Positions 48,087 to 59,530 are shown, numbered from the stretch's first letter. The stretch is DNA of 64,000 nucleotides from Dysidea avara (GCF_963678975.1 NC_089277.1:20553440-20617439), one strand, 5' to 3'. Notes: generated by a model not told the origin, from the letters alone. Numbers and translations are program-made.

Positions 48087-48409
48087 ATGTAGCTCCTTGC
48101 TGTTAGAACAATAAGCCGCTAGTCTGATCCTGTCGTGAGTAAGTTGCTACCATCAACAGATGGTAGTTGTTTTGGTAAGGTGTGCAGGATTTCACAGATT
48201 CTCCTATAATAGGTCCATGTTCAGAACACGTTTTTCTAAACCTTAGTTAATACTGCATGTTTTACTAAGATGTTTGGAGGTAGGAATTCTTGGGGATTCT
48301 AGTACCCTGTGGAAGCCACAGGAATTTCAACAGGCCCCTAGGTGAAGTACCTGCACTTTCACACCCTGAGCTAATCTCAGGATGGATAATGAGGGAAGTG
48401 GAATTGCAT

Positions 48410-49074
48410 AAGTCACATCTTCTGTACCAAATAAAACAAATAGAAAAGGTTCCAAGCAGTGCTGACTGTTTTGTTACAAACAATTTCTCTTATCACAGTA
48501 GTGTGACTACCATGCTTGAACACTTAAACTGGCTGTCACTTGAACACTGGAGAAGCTTCTTAAAGCTGGCTTTGTTTGGCAAAATATTACCTGTTCTTGT
48601 TGACACAATTACCGTACATCATCTACGTACCTGTGGACACAGCAAGTGCTTCACTATTTTGTTTACCAAAACTGACACATATTTAAATTCTTTCTTCCCT
48701 TCTACCATCAAATTGTGGAATTCTCTACGTGATTCTCTAGTCGTACTGGATGATATTAATCAATTGAAGGGTCAGTGGAAAAAGGGGACATGTGCCATTT
48801 TAAATTTTCCTGACTATTTCTAATAATTAGAATGGCTTGTTTTAGCTATGTGAATAATGTTGTCACTAAGTAAACAACAGAATTTTAAAATTCATGGTAG
48901 ACTCAAACTAATTTTTAGCAAATGTTACAATAATTCAATTATGTCCCAAAATTCTGTTTAATGCCCACTACATAGTTACCTAATTTTTCAAAGTGGCACT
49001 TGTCCCCTTTTACCGCTGACCCCTTCAATTTAAAGATGACGTGACTTATCCTTGTACCTCTTCTTCCTTTAACT
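48410..49074 (+). pseudogene. LINE ORF2 C-terminus, split by a MITE
   Basis: The frame open from 48290 shows QIKQIEKVPSSADCFVTNN, SYHSSVTTMLEHLNWLSLEH, LVDT and YLNSFFPSTIKLWNSL. This is the C-terminal third of a non-LTR retrotransposon ORF2 (QIEKVQRRAARFVTN...FFPSTIKLWNSLP pattern). After DDINQ the frame runs into a 261-bp insertion. Beyond it, FKDDVTYPCTSSSFN and a stop resume the LINE reading. Upstream catalytic RT motifs are missing. Confidence 0.75.
48766..49026. mobile_element. 261-bp MITE with 4-bp TSD AATT, inside the LINE fragment
   Basis: GAAGGGTCAGTGGAAAAAGG on the left faces CCCCTTTTACCGCTGACCCC, then TTC, on the right. The inner part has GGGGACATGTGCCA / TGGCACTTGTCCCC. AATT lies at 48762-48765 and 49027-49030. 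Removing the insert and one AATT restores the LINE codons CAA-TTT-AAA-GAT-GAC. Confidence 0.85.
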
Positions 49075-49850
49075 GATTTATGTATAATTATCTGTGTTTT
49101 TATACTCTTGTTGAGTTCTACATGGTAAATAGCAATAACATTCATGATCACCCTCCTGTGCTATAAAAATATTGTATCACCTAGCAACCAAATGGTTGTT
49201 ATTATATATAGTAGAATAACGACCACTAAACAGGTAGACAGCAACCTTTAGGCTCCATCTTTGTGCTTTTATTGAACCCAAACTTCCTTCATTATGATCA
49301 ATAGACTACAAGCTCCACAAGTAATTTGGGCTGTACAGACAATGGAGGTGCCCAGATAATAGAAGTCTAGATAAGGGAAGTTCCACTTCAGTGTTTCAGT
49401 AACGTGTTTCTGACTCTCTGCATTCACAGGCTTTATCCTTCTCACAGGTCCCTAGTGGGATAGCATTTAATAATAACACTGCACATTGCTTATTAGAAAT
49501 TAGTATATGATTGATCTCGCTACCAAATGCTGTTGTGTTCCATGACTTAAGGTGAATAGCGTTATCAGAAGGTATCATGTTATAAGGATACGGGGATTCC
49601 AGTTATCGGAGAGATCTTATTCTGTGAACAGGAACTTGAAACAAAGAATGGATTGTTTTGTGGTAGCCATAATGTCACACGATTATATCATTGTTCACTT
49701 GTTCCCTGAACAATTTCACATTTGATACTTCATCCAGCTTTGAGGTAGGATATTGTGTGAGGTCACTGGGAATTGTTAGTACTCAATAGATCTTCATCAG
49801 CTACAGGTGCCAAAAAATCAGCGCGCTTATAATTATAAACTTTGCCTTGC
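49075..49850. other. Gene-free stretch
   Basis: 49330-49390 has a diverged AACTTCCCTTATCT / TCTAGATAAGGGAAGTTCCA sequence that may be one end of a Tc1-like MITE. Nothing else was recognised. Confidence 0.35.
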
Positions 49851-49854
49851 TTGC

Positions 49855-51110
49855 CAAAATTTCGAGCATGTTGTGTTAAATGCATGGGGAGTATTGTACA
49901 GTACAGCTCACAGGTAACGTCGCGAGTATACACATGCGAGTAATGCTCGCATCTTCTCGCGGGATCATTCTTTTGCAATGTACTATACAATACCTGTGGA
50001 ATATTGTGTGAATGTGCACTAACCGTGCGAGAAACTCGCCACACATGAGAACACTCGCTACTGAGTTTAGTAACTTCATACAACACTTAAATCGCATAAA
50101 CATTTGTGATCGCTCCCATCGTGCAAGCCTAGCTAGCTAAGTATACAGCAGAATGCAATAAACGCACGTTGGGCCCGCAGAACGCAATGGGTGGAATATT
50201 TAGGTGACACCGAATATTTACGAAAATGAAAAAATCCGTAAATTCTAAAGCGCTTGTTTCGCAATGAAGAAAAGTGATAACACCAAAAACCTTGGTAGCA
50301 TTGTGATCCCAAAAGCAAGAGGAGTTCCAAAATCTTTGTTTGTGTCAGTACTCTCAAGGAGACAGAAGATATCAGTGTTAGTCTGCCTTGCATTGGACGT
50401 GCGGTTCACTATTGCTTTTTCTCATGTTTGTTTGCCTTCGGTGGTCCCCCGTGGACGTAGGAAAGGCCTGGAAGACAAAACTTACCTAGCAATGGATTTG
50501 CTTGTTCATGGAGAATTCGATGGTGCAAGTTTCATCTTGGTAGAGGACTGCATCCGTATTTTATGATCGTTTTATTAAACGCCTGTAGTTAATTGTCACT
50601 GTACAAATCGATTTTTTGCTGTTAGCACTTTGTAGCGCTGTAACTTCAAAATTTCTTGGCTTCTAGAGTTGAAATTTCGGTTGATTATTCCTTTAACTAT
50701 CTAGATAAAGAAAATACAAATGGAAAAATGCACTAACTGGGGTTCTGTGGCATTACTTGGCAACCAATCCATCTAGGTTTACGGTAGCTACTGCTAGCTA
50801 CAGTACTGACTGTAGTCCGTGACAGAGTCAAGGTCAAGTCAGTAGCTAAGTTACCAAGTATTCGGTAACTACAACACAGGCATTGCAATAGGAGACTTCA
50901 CGGCTGGTGGAACTGAGCCACTGCTGCTTCCCAAGACCATAGGTGAGACCTGTTATCTAGTCTTGCGTGACACTCTCAAGTAAAGTTAGCTATCGTGGAG
51001 TATTACTGTAGCCTTGCTGCATCCACACGGGTCACTCGAGCGCATGTCACGTGCATCATACGTGTACATGCGACGTTACCCGTGAACTGTACTGTATATT
51101 TAGATATGCC
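49855..51110. repeat. Inverted-repeat region around an unassigned open frame
   Basis: 49855-49970 resembles the complement of 51010-51110: ACAGGTAACGTCGC and GCGACGTTACCCGTGAA, with GTACAGTACAGCT / AACTGTACTGTAT. Between them an open frame of 100 codons (50264-50566) starts MKKSDNTKNLGS, has a hydrophobic mid-part (KISVLVCLALDVRFTIAF) and ends FILVEDCIRIL. I do not recognise it and it may be random. The whole may be a decayed element. Confidence 0.35.
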
Positions 51111-51189
51111 AAAATTTTATGGTGATGATATAAAAATAGCCCTTTTTGTTGTAGGCAAAGCTGTAGACACAATACTAGTGTATGGACAT

Positions 51190-51560
51190 ACAAAAATACT
51201 GTAGACAGGACACAAAGGTAGATCCATAATGTGTGCACTGTATGTACTGTACTGCAGTATCCTGTTGAACTGAAACAATATGTAGTATTGAAAAAATTAA
51301 GCCCGCAGCCTTAGTTAGGTATTATCAGGTTATTTTTGTCTGAAGTCATCAATCAGTCATGCGGTTAATTTGTTGGTAGTGGTATTAATTTTAATAAATT
51401 AGAAGCAACTTATTGTAAACATTTCAGATCACAATAAAAGTCACTGGGCTTACTTATAGCTATAATACTGCCAGGATGTCATGATGGTATTGTGAGGCTG
51501 GCTTTTCTGGCTAATGATTTTATTACAGTAAAACACACCTTCATGATTCCTACTGTACAA
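51190..51560 (+). repeat. R1 repeat, copy 4
   Basis: GGACACAAAGGTAGATCC, AAGCCCGCAGCCTTAGTTAG and the tail TACTGCCAGGATGTCATGAT match copies at 2200-2400 and 38480-38870. Confidence 0.6.
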
Positions 51561-52960
51561 TACTACTGAACTACACACATAATAGTTGATATGTCAAAAC
51601 CAGATAGTGTGGCCACAATGTATTATATTATACATACACATATACACCCAATGTAAACTGTCATTGATATGTGCTCAATATACACCAGATTGCATGTACT
51701 ACGTATTCATCATCTGATTGATGTGGTACACAGTGTTCAAAATATGTTCAAAAATTTTCTAGGTAATATTGCATATTTCTGGTTAGGGATATGCTGATTT
51801 TGCCTGCAAACTTTTTGGAAAAATATGTTGGTAAGAGCAAAGAGCAAAATGCTAGAAAAATAGGTAGAAAATTGGAAAAATGGGCACCAAGGAATGGCAA
51901 CTTAGCACATTTTGCATGATAAAGATCAAGATACTCTAATATAACAGTCACACATGGTATTAGGACAATAGGAAACGGTGACTAAAGATTGAGATACTCT
52001 AATAGAACAGTCACTATGTATGAAATTCTAATATAGCAGATACACATGCTTGTAAGCTTGAGATTCTGTAATTAATTTTTACTGAAAGTTTGAGCAAAAT
52101 AAGTAAGAAATAAAAAAAAATGGTTGGAAAGAAAAATAGGTGGAAAAAAGCAAAATGTGCTCATTCCTATTTCTGGTCAAGTTCATTTCTGTCCACAACA
52201 CTTTAATCTGAGTGACTTGTACCACTAGAGGGCAGCCATACAGCTTAGTGGTATTCATTAAACAATTTCTTAGAGTTGAATGTAGGTGACTGCTCTATTA
52301 GAGTATCTCAGTCTTTACTGAATCATGACACATGGTAGTGTGTCATGAGGCCAAGAAAGCTGGTGCACCATGCAGTGAGTATATTTAAAGGAAGAAACAA
52401 AACACAGGATTCATGTATACTTAGCTCTATATTTACTTATTGAATTGGAATCATTTTTATACTGCAAATGCCCTCCACCTTCAGGACCCCACATACCAAA
52501 TTTGAGCAAGATTGCTTAATGCAATCGTGAAATATACGCCTTCAAAATTTGGCTTATTTCTTCATTTTTTTCTTTGTTTGGTGGTCTCGGGTAGCTTACT
52601 TTTCGCACACTTTACAAAATCCATTATAAAATGCAAAATTGCAGCTCAATTGTCTGAGCTTTGGTACACTTTAAGAACGTATTGTGGCACAATCACGTAC
52701 CAAGTTTGGTGCAAATCTGATTAATATTCATAGAGCTATGGACAGTTATTTGTGTTAAAAAAGGCTGACTTTTCACACCTACAGGGTAAATCACTTATGG
52801 GAATAACTTAAAAATCAGTATGCATATAGGTTAGCTCAAACCTTTTGTGGTTTAAAAGAAATTGCATTGACAGCTACAGAGTTACAAGGCAAAAACCAAA
52901 CAACTATAAATCGTGGAGTCAAAATACTCTAATAGAACAGTCACCACGTGGTAAAAAATG
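51561..52960. other. Gene-free stretch with five CTCTATTAGAG motif copies
   Basis: Motif copies lie at 51930-51950, 51993-52014, 52025-52040, 52287-52315 and 52925-52943. Between 51790 and 52150 there are AAAAATAGGTAGAAAATTGG words, a diverged form of the GCATAATAGGTA array at 16787-17236. No exon was recognised. Confidence 0.45.
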
Positions 52961-52976
52961 TTTTAAAAAGTTACTG

Positions 52977-53050
52977 ACCAGTGTTCGAACCAGGGACCTC
53001 CATACTGAACACCCAAATCCTTAACCACTAAGCCACTGCTATCACGGCTG
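52977..53050 (-). mobile_element. tRNA-derived SINE head
   Basis: The minus strand has an A-box, TGGCTTAGTGGTTAAGG, and a B-box, GGTTCGAACAC, at tRNA spacing. The stems are imperfect, and a T-rich run lies beyond the 3' side. A decayed tRNA is the alternative. Confidence 0.65.
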
Positions 53051-53294
53051 ATCATCTCACTTTATTTCTACTTTATAAATGAAAATCCTAGCTAAAATCT
53101 ACTCAATAGTCAAGTTCATAATTTCATAGATCTACCAATGGAAAATCTAGATTGTTCTAGAACATTCTACAAAAATTATGAAAGCCGTGTCATGCAGCCA
53201 AGTACAGCCAGTGTGGGCGGGCGATATACTCGTTTTATGTAACCAGAAAATGCTGTTTTCATGCATCCGTTGCAGCCTCTTTACAGGTGAGACC

Positions 53295-53796
53295 CAGTGC
53301 TTGAAATAATGGTCGGACATCTGACATTTTCTGACCAAAATTGGTGTTTGTCTGAACATGTTCTATTTTGGTCGGACATCATGTCCAACCAAAATTGGTA
53401 TAAAATTTACTCAGACAAATGCATATCAGACTTAATATAACAATTTTTCTTGGTGAAAGTATTCAATGTCTGAACAAGTTTTACAAATGTCTGATCAAAA
53501 ATAGTTTGGTTTAGGTGCTATCACTGCTTGAAGTATCTTAGTTTACTACAGTGGTATATCCCCAGTATATGGAACAGTTAATTGTTTGTTATTTTAGTAG
53601 TTTTTCAGTAAACCCGCATTCACTGATGTTTTACTGAGAGTTTAAAACTTAGTAAAATAATTATGTTCCATATACTTAAGTTTACTGACACTTTACTATC
53701 AGTATAACTACAGTAAGGCATCATAACAAATTAGTAAACTAAGAACCTTCAAGCAGTGTATGTCCTAGCATTTTTGTCTGCTTATTTCAAGCACTG
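53295..53796. mobile_element. TIR element with 6-bp TSD GAGACC, carrying a nested CACTA MITE
   Basis: The ends are CAGTGCTTGAAATAA and TTATTTCAAGCACTG, a perfect 15-bp TIR. GAGACC lies at 53289-53294 and 53797-53802. Subterminal GGTCGGACATC / GTCCAACCAAAATTGG words are shared with 41669-42086. Without the nested 237-bp MITE the element is about 262 bp. Confidence 0.82.
53522..53758. mobile_element. CACTA-type MITE, copy 2, 237 bp, TSD TAT
   Basis: Same length as 30986-31222 with only about two differences by eye. TAT lies on both sides (53519-53521, 53759-53761). It is nested in the 6-bp-TSD element, so it inserted later. Confidence 0.9.
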
Positions 53797-53802
53797 GAGA
53801 CC

Positions 53803-54650
53803 CATCCTTAAATATGCAGCAGCTAATAATGATTATGGAGCTCGTGTAGACGTTTATGCTCCAGGATTCTTGGGAGGTACGTAAGCAAACATCTGAAGGA
53901 ACTTTTTTTTGATGTCAAAGTTAAGGCTGTTGCACCTTCATATCATGATACCCAAGTATACTCACCATAGTTTATTTATATTTTGAAAGTGAGAAGCAAT
54001 GGTAGTATGAACAATGAAGGTTCTTTTATCCCACTTGTATTTTCAACATTAAGGAGTGGTATGGGTCATGCTGATCAGTGCTGTATTTCACAAAAGACTT
54101 GCTCTCCTTGTCTCTCTTCAGGAGTAGTGTCATATCAGTGTGTGAAATAACTTTTCAGACATGTCCTGCCGTACTGTCAGGGTATTGCAAAATTTGAGTG
54201 GACATCAAGCAATTTGACCGGACATTTTAACTTTTACTGTTTCTCCTTACCTGTGTTTCTGCCACTGACATGTTTGTTTCAAACATTGGGGCCACCAATG
54301 TACTGCAGAGCTGATTACTTATCAAACACTCACTGATACTGATAGTACAGCAATTTAAAGAGTAGTTACTGGTCTCATGAAGGGCTTCTATGGAATCAAT
54401 TGGACCTTTGTAGGAAAGGAAGTCATAAGGACTTCATGCAGTCTAGACCATCTGCTTGCTTTGGAATGATACAGTTATATGGTCAAACTTAGCTTATGCT
54501 GCTATGGCTTAGAAAATGGTATGCATAATTAACCCTTTAATCTTTGGGAGATAATGAGATGCACTAATGCCTTGTTCATTCTAGCTTAAAAACTGGTTGT
54601 GCAGGTGATCTTGAATACCACAAGTAAAAGTACTAATGGCAATCAGGTTA
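53803..54650. other. Gene-free stretch
   Basis: 54180-54235 has CAGGGTATTGCAAAATTTG, AGTGGACATC and ACCGGACATT words reminiscent of the 6-bp-TSD family. No exon was seen. Confidence 0.35.
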
Positions 54651-54653
54651 TAA

Positions 54654-55545
54654 ATAATAGTTATATGGGCACAATGTGGAGTCTATGAAATTTATAAACC
54701 CTCAGGCCCTTAGTAGCGCCCTCGCTTCCCTCATGCGCTACAGCCCAGGCCTTCAGGTTTATAAATTTCATAGACTCCACATTGTGCCCATATAACTGCT
54801 TTAGACTGTATTTCACATTACACTCAGATTACTTACCTCATCCACGGCTGTTTCTGCTGTAGGCTCAGCAAAAGCGGCTGGTTTTCTTGCGATAATACTA
54901 GCGCCATGGCAACTATGCATCCTCACGTGACAAAATAATAGTGCTTGTTAAATCACTGCACGTGAACAATGCATAGCGATTGGATAAACCTAGATTTTGA
55001 ACATATGTTATATTGTGCCTGAAGGCGTGGAGTATATTAGAAAACAAGGTGGAGTATATGAGATTTATTACCCGTCCAAAACAGCCTAAATAGAGTCTTA
55101 ATAATAGTTATACGGGCACAATGTGGAGTCTATGAAATTTATAAACCCGAAGGCCCGGGCTGTAGCGCACGAGCGAAGCGAGGGCGCTACTAAGGGCCTG
55201 AGGGTTTATAAATTTCATAGACTCCACATTGTGCCCGTATAACTGCTTTAGACTCTATTTCACATTACACTCAGATTACTTACCTCATCCACGGCTGTTT
55301 CTGCTGTAGGCTCTGCAAAAGCGGCTGGTTTTCTTACGATAATACTAGCGCCATGGCAACTAGACGTCCTCACGTGACAAAATAATCGCGCTTGTTAAAT
55401 CACCGCACGTGAACAATGCATAGCGATTGGACAAACCGGATTTTGAGCATATGTTATATTGTGCCTGAAGGCGTGGAGTATATTAGAAAACAAGGTGGAG
55501 TATATGAGATTTATTACCCATCCAAAACAGCCTAAATAGAGTCTA
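54654..55545. repeat. Tandem duplication (period 447 bp) of a palindrome plus TIR segment
   Basis: Each unit starts with a palindrome of about 140 bp: arms TTATAYGGGCACAATGTGGA...TTTATAAACC around a GC-rich centre. It then continues from TTTAGACTSTATTTCACATT to AAATAGAGTCTWA. The GC-rich centre of unit 2 (about 55140-55210) is the reverse complement of that of unit 1 (about 54700-54765); everything after the palindrome is in the same direction. On the minus strand each unit has a possible short exon, ATGGCGCTAGTATTATCG to a GTAAGT donor; unit 2 has TAA in it. Confidence 0.85.
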
Positions 55546-55664
55546 AATACATTTTACTACTGCAGTAAAGGTGACTGATACAAGTAGGCTGGCACAATGT
55601 AGTAGACTGTTAACCTCAGAGGTTAACTTGGGCATACCCTTGTGGTCAGTACAAGCCAAAAACG

Positions 55665-55807
55665 TATAACTTAATACCATCATGTCTGGCCTCCCTCCTG
55701 GGTAAGTAAAAACAGTGGAATCAAGACCAGGGGACCTGTGGAAATCCAACTCTTCTCGGAATTTTATACACTTCACAGTATTCTATACTTGTACTAGGTA
55801 CCTCTGC
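55665..55807. repeat. Dispersed repeat, second copy at 61630-61763
   Basis: GTAAAAACAGTGGA, CCAGGGGACCTG, GGAATTTTATACACTTCACA and GGTACCTCTGCAAGT occur in both places in the same order and orientation. Confidence 0.75.
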
Positions 55808-55951
55808 AAGTAGTCTTGCATGGCCAATCCACTTTTCCCCCCTCGCGGTGTCTCATACAATGTTTACACCAATCAGAAATTATAAGCGCCTCTGAAAAAG
55901 TGTCTGAACCTGACTGCATTAATTATAGGTCACTTGCTATTCCCCAGAATA

Positions 55952-58900
55952 TGTGACCGGATTTGACAAAACCCGGCTTCGACACACAAACTAATATCTT
56001 GCGTAAAAAGCAAAACAAAAAAAATCGCAATTTTAAAAAAACTCATTTTAATACACCAATGCATTGATACTTATTAAACGCATCTTGCTCTGAAGTTTCA
56101 ACTTATTTAAGCATACATAGAGCGAGTTATAACAGAATAAGCTGTACCTTACATGGAAGAACACGGATGGCGAACAAATCGATCGGTTTGTCTTCTCGGC
56201 GGGAAGATAGGCCATGGCTGCTAGAAGCATCGCTTCTATTCTTCACACACTCACCAGCGAAGAATACGTTCGCTCAGAGAACAGTGACAGCAATGAAATG
56301 GAGGCGCTTATTGCTGAATATTTCACCGGAAATGACGAAGTGACGGATAATGATGAAACAGAAATTAAAGCGGAAACACTAGAGAGAGGTGTAAATTATT
56401 GTAATTTTCCTAGGTGATGAAAGCAATTCCGATGAAGAGGTGGAGAGACCTAAACAGATGCCACCTTCATACAATGAAGCAGTGTACAATGACGATGAAA
56501 ATGCATTCTCCGACAGAGGTAAAACATAGTTAAGATTGACACAAAAAAAATTAATTAAATTCAAGTAAATAAGTAATGGAATAACTGATTAGTGTATAAT
56601 AGTCCGTGTATACTAATAGAATTGTTTGAAGATATTGACAGCCTTGTGCCATTGGTGGTGAATGAAGTACTTGCTGAAACCACAGCTGTGGTAACTCCAC
56701 CTCATAATGAAGAAACTCCATCACTTGTAGCCATCGATCGTGAGCCATCCATACCTAGCAACATTACAGAATCATGTGACATAGCAAAATGTAGGAAGTT
56801 TGTTGAACGTACTTGTAAGTGCAACTTGGTAGAACCTGATGGCAGTCCTTGCAGCACTTTGTTCCCTATTGAGCACTACATACAAACACGTGCACAAGCA
56901 AACTTTTTAACTCACGATGAACTTGACTTAGTCCTCTTGGGGCAAATCGAGTCAGCAGTCTTACTGACACCAACAGTCATTGATGGTCGCCACAGTAATA
57001 CAACAGAAAGGAGTAGAGTAACAATGAAATACAAACACCACGGTATGACAATTTGTTGGAAAACTTTCCTCTTCCTACATGCAGTTGGTAAAGATCGGCA
57101 CCAAAACCTTAAGCAGCACTACATTAAGAATGGACTAGAGACACGTGTTCACAAAAACACCAAACGGGCACCAAAGCATTCATTCCCATATTCAACAAAG
57201 AAGTACATGGTGAAATTTTTACAAAACTATGCTGAGGAAAATGCCTTGTTACTTCCAGAAAGGATTCCAGAATATAAAAGAGATGATATAAAACTCCTTC
57301 CATCAAGTCGCAGCAAATGGGTATGGGTAAAGTCTACACAAATGTCATTTATGTCAATTACAGTGGAACCATGGAAACGGTTACCTTTGAACCAAAAAAT
57401 TTGGCAATAGGCAGGTTGCTTGTCTAGACAGATTGATAGGGTATAAAATTCTCTCTTGGGGTTTGAAATTTGAAATTTAGACAGGTGGTCTTTCTATATA
57501 GGTGACCGCCAAAAGCTGGTTCCATTGTACATAACTGCTCACCCGTTTATTTTGAACATCACAGACCATCTGGGAGTTTTATCAGGAGTCATGTAGATCA
57601 GCTGGAATGCAGGTAGTGGCATATACCACATTTTGTGTGTACTGGCGGTCACTCCTTCCATTCATTGTTGTTGGTAAGCCAATGAGCGATTTGTGCTAGA
57701 CCTGCCAACAGAATAACACCATGATCACCAACTGACTGTAAACAGACCTACCAGTGAAAAAAGCAATGTGAGTAAATCACAATGTTAGTCTTACAGTGAC
57801 CTACTGTATACTTTGCACACACAACAGGTATTAAAAACAGCTGAAAACCACCTGACATTGGTTGCATTACAAAGGACATTTTACAAGATCTGCCAAAAAG
57901 CTCACACAAATTTAAAGGAATTTTATACTGTTGGAGATAACTTTCAGCCTCCACCATTTGGGACTTTCAGCAGGCCATTGCTACTATCAACAACAGTACA
58001 CTATAGTTTTGATATGGTTCAGCAGGTACTGGTGTTAGGTATGAACAATGCTCACCATTCTCCAAACAGGTCCATTATCCTATGCAGCCCGGGTCAATTT
58101 ATTTTCTCACTCCCCGTAAATGCGCCATATTTGGCGTCTGCTGTGAGGCAATACCTAGACAAGTAAGTACATACCAGCATTATAAACAACAGTGATTAAT
58201 TATGTCTCGTACCAGGTTAACTATCTCATTGACGAGGCATTCAATGTTGGTAAGGGGTCCAATGCTATCATCTCGATGCTTCACCATTACCTTGAGACAC
58301 ATAGTTTTGGTGAGACCCACCTACATTTGCATGCTGATAATTGTTGTGGCCAGAACAAGAATCGGTACATGATGGCATATTTACTGTGGAGAGTGATGAC
58401 AGGGCTACATGTGGAAATAACCATATCATTCTTGCTTGTAGGTCACACAAAATTCTCACCCGATTGGTGCTTCGGCTTTTCAAACGACTGTTTAAAAGGA
58501 CGGAGGTAAGCACCTTGGAGGAGATAGCTGGAGTTGTGCACCGGTCAGCCACAGTCAATCACCCTCAGCTAGTTGGCAGTTATGATGGCACCTCTTCCGT
58601 ATTGTTCTACAACTGGACTAGCTTCTTTGATACCAAGATGACGGCACTGAAGGGCATCACTAAATTCCATCATTTTAGATTTTCAGCACAACATCATGGA
58701 TCAGTTTTTGTAAAAACCTCCAGCGACACTGTTGAGAAAGAAATCAATCTTCTGAGTGACAAAACTTGGAAGCCATCACAATACCAGTTGCCAGCAGTGA
58801 TCGACCCACCAGGACTTTCGCTTGAACGGCAGTGGTACCTCCACAACAAAATAAGAGAGTTTTGCTCAGAGGAAGCACGAGACCTGGTGTGTCCTCAGCC

Positions 58901-59530
58901 AAGTACTCCCTTAAAATAGCTTGTAACACTTATGTATTATTTACCTTTCACTGTATTCCTGTAATAGACAGTAGTCACCCATTGTATCGCATTAAGATAA
59001 CACCTGTAAAAAAACAGCAATATAACTTCACAATCACGTTGCAGGAAAGACACAATGAAGTAACTTCTATATAAAGCGCATCGTCCAAAACAGGCTTCAT
59101 TAATAAACTCATAATAATCCTAACCTTTAAGGACATCAAGGTGAAGCGCCCTTACCTGTAGTGCGTTCATACACTTCTTGATAGAACGATTCATTCATCA
59201 CTTCGCCCAAAATTGCATTCTTTCTACCTCACGTGTTACAAAATCACGTGTTGCTGAGCTCTGCATAATTACGGTTTTCATCGGAGTCATGAATGGCGAT
59301 TTGTCGAAGCGGCTGTCAACGATTTGTCAACTTCACGTATGCGGAAAAGCCTGAAAGTAAGTTTTTATTATTGTACACAATGTATGACGGCTTGTATTGA
59401 AGCAATGCATTATCGTACGGTTTTCAAACTTGAACCATAGTTGCATTACGTTATGTAGGCCTGATTTATTCAATAAAACTTTTTTTTTTTTAATGTGCGT
59501 CGAAGCCGGGTTTTGTCAAATCCGGTCACA
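55952..59530 (+). mobile_element. 3.6-kb DNA transposon, TSD TA, coding copy of the TGTGACYGGATTT family
   Basis: The TIR is TGTGACCGGATTTGACAAAA, continuing CCCGGCTTCGACACAC; the complement ends at 59530. TA lies at 55950-55951 and 59531-59532. The element encloses one transposase gene on the plus strand (56214-58919). The ends are almost perfect while the gene is broken, so it could still be moved by a transposase made elsewhere. It shares terminal bases with the MITEs at 3424-4075 and 11110-11347. Confidence 0.88.
56214..58919 (+). pseudogene. Transposase gene, DNCCGQNKN...GHTKFSPDWCFG type (DUF7869-like), inactivated
   Basis: Apparent exons are 56214-56388, 56414-56518, 56632 to about 57320, 57565-57767, 57828-58162 and 58216-58919. 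The N-terminal part is acidic and low in structure. Exon 3 has CRKFVERTCKCN, then HGMTICWKTFLFLHAVGKDR and PKHSFPYSTKKYMVKFLQNY. Exon 4 has WEFYQESCRSAGM and GKPMSDLC. Exon 6 has VNYLIDEAFNVGKGSNAIIS, THLHLHADNCCGQNKNRYMM, ISFLLVGHTKFSPDWCFG and GLSLERQWYL. The Asp of HADNCCGQNKN is a likely DDE-type catalytic residue. I recall this layout from large families of uncharacterised metazoan proteins with a DUF7869-like domain. Inactivating changes are TAG at 57697-57699 in the conserved DLC-W-TC motif, a frame slip near 57730, and another near 58475 (FGFSND versus LFKRLFKRTE). The gene is dead in this copy. Confidence 0.8.

Noticed and set aside
50264..50566. 100-codon frame as a host gene
   Set aside because: No family resemblance, no splice or domain support, and it lies inside an inverted-repeat region; kept only as a note.
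52977..53050. Functional tRNA gene on the minus strand
   Set aside because: The A- and B-boxes are good but the acceptor and T stems do not pair, and a SINE is a better fit.
58268..58558. 96-codon minus-strand frame and other frames opposite the transposase
   Set aside because: They are shadows of the plus-strand coding exon.
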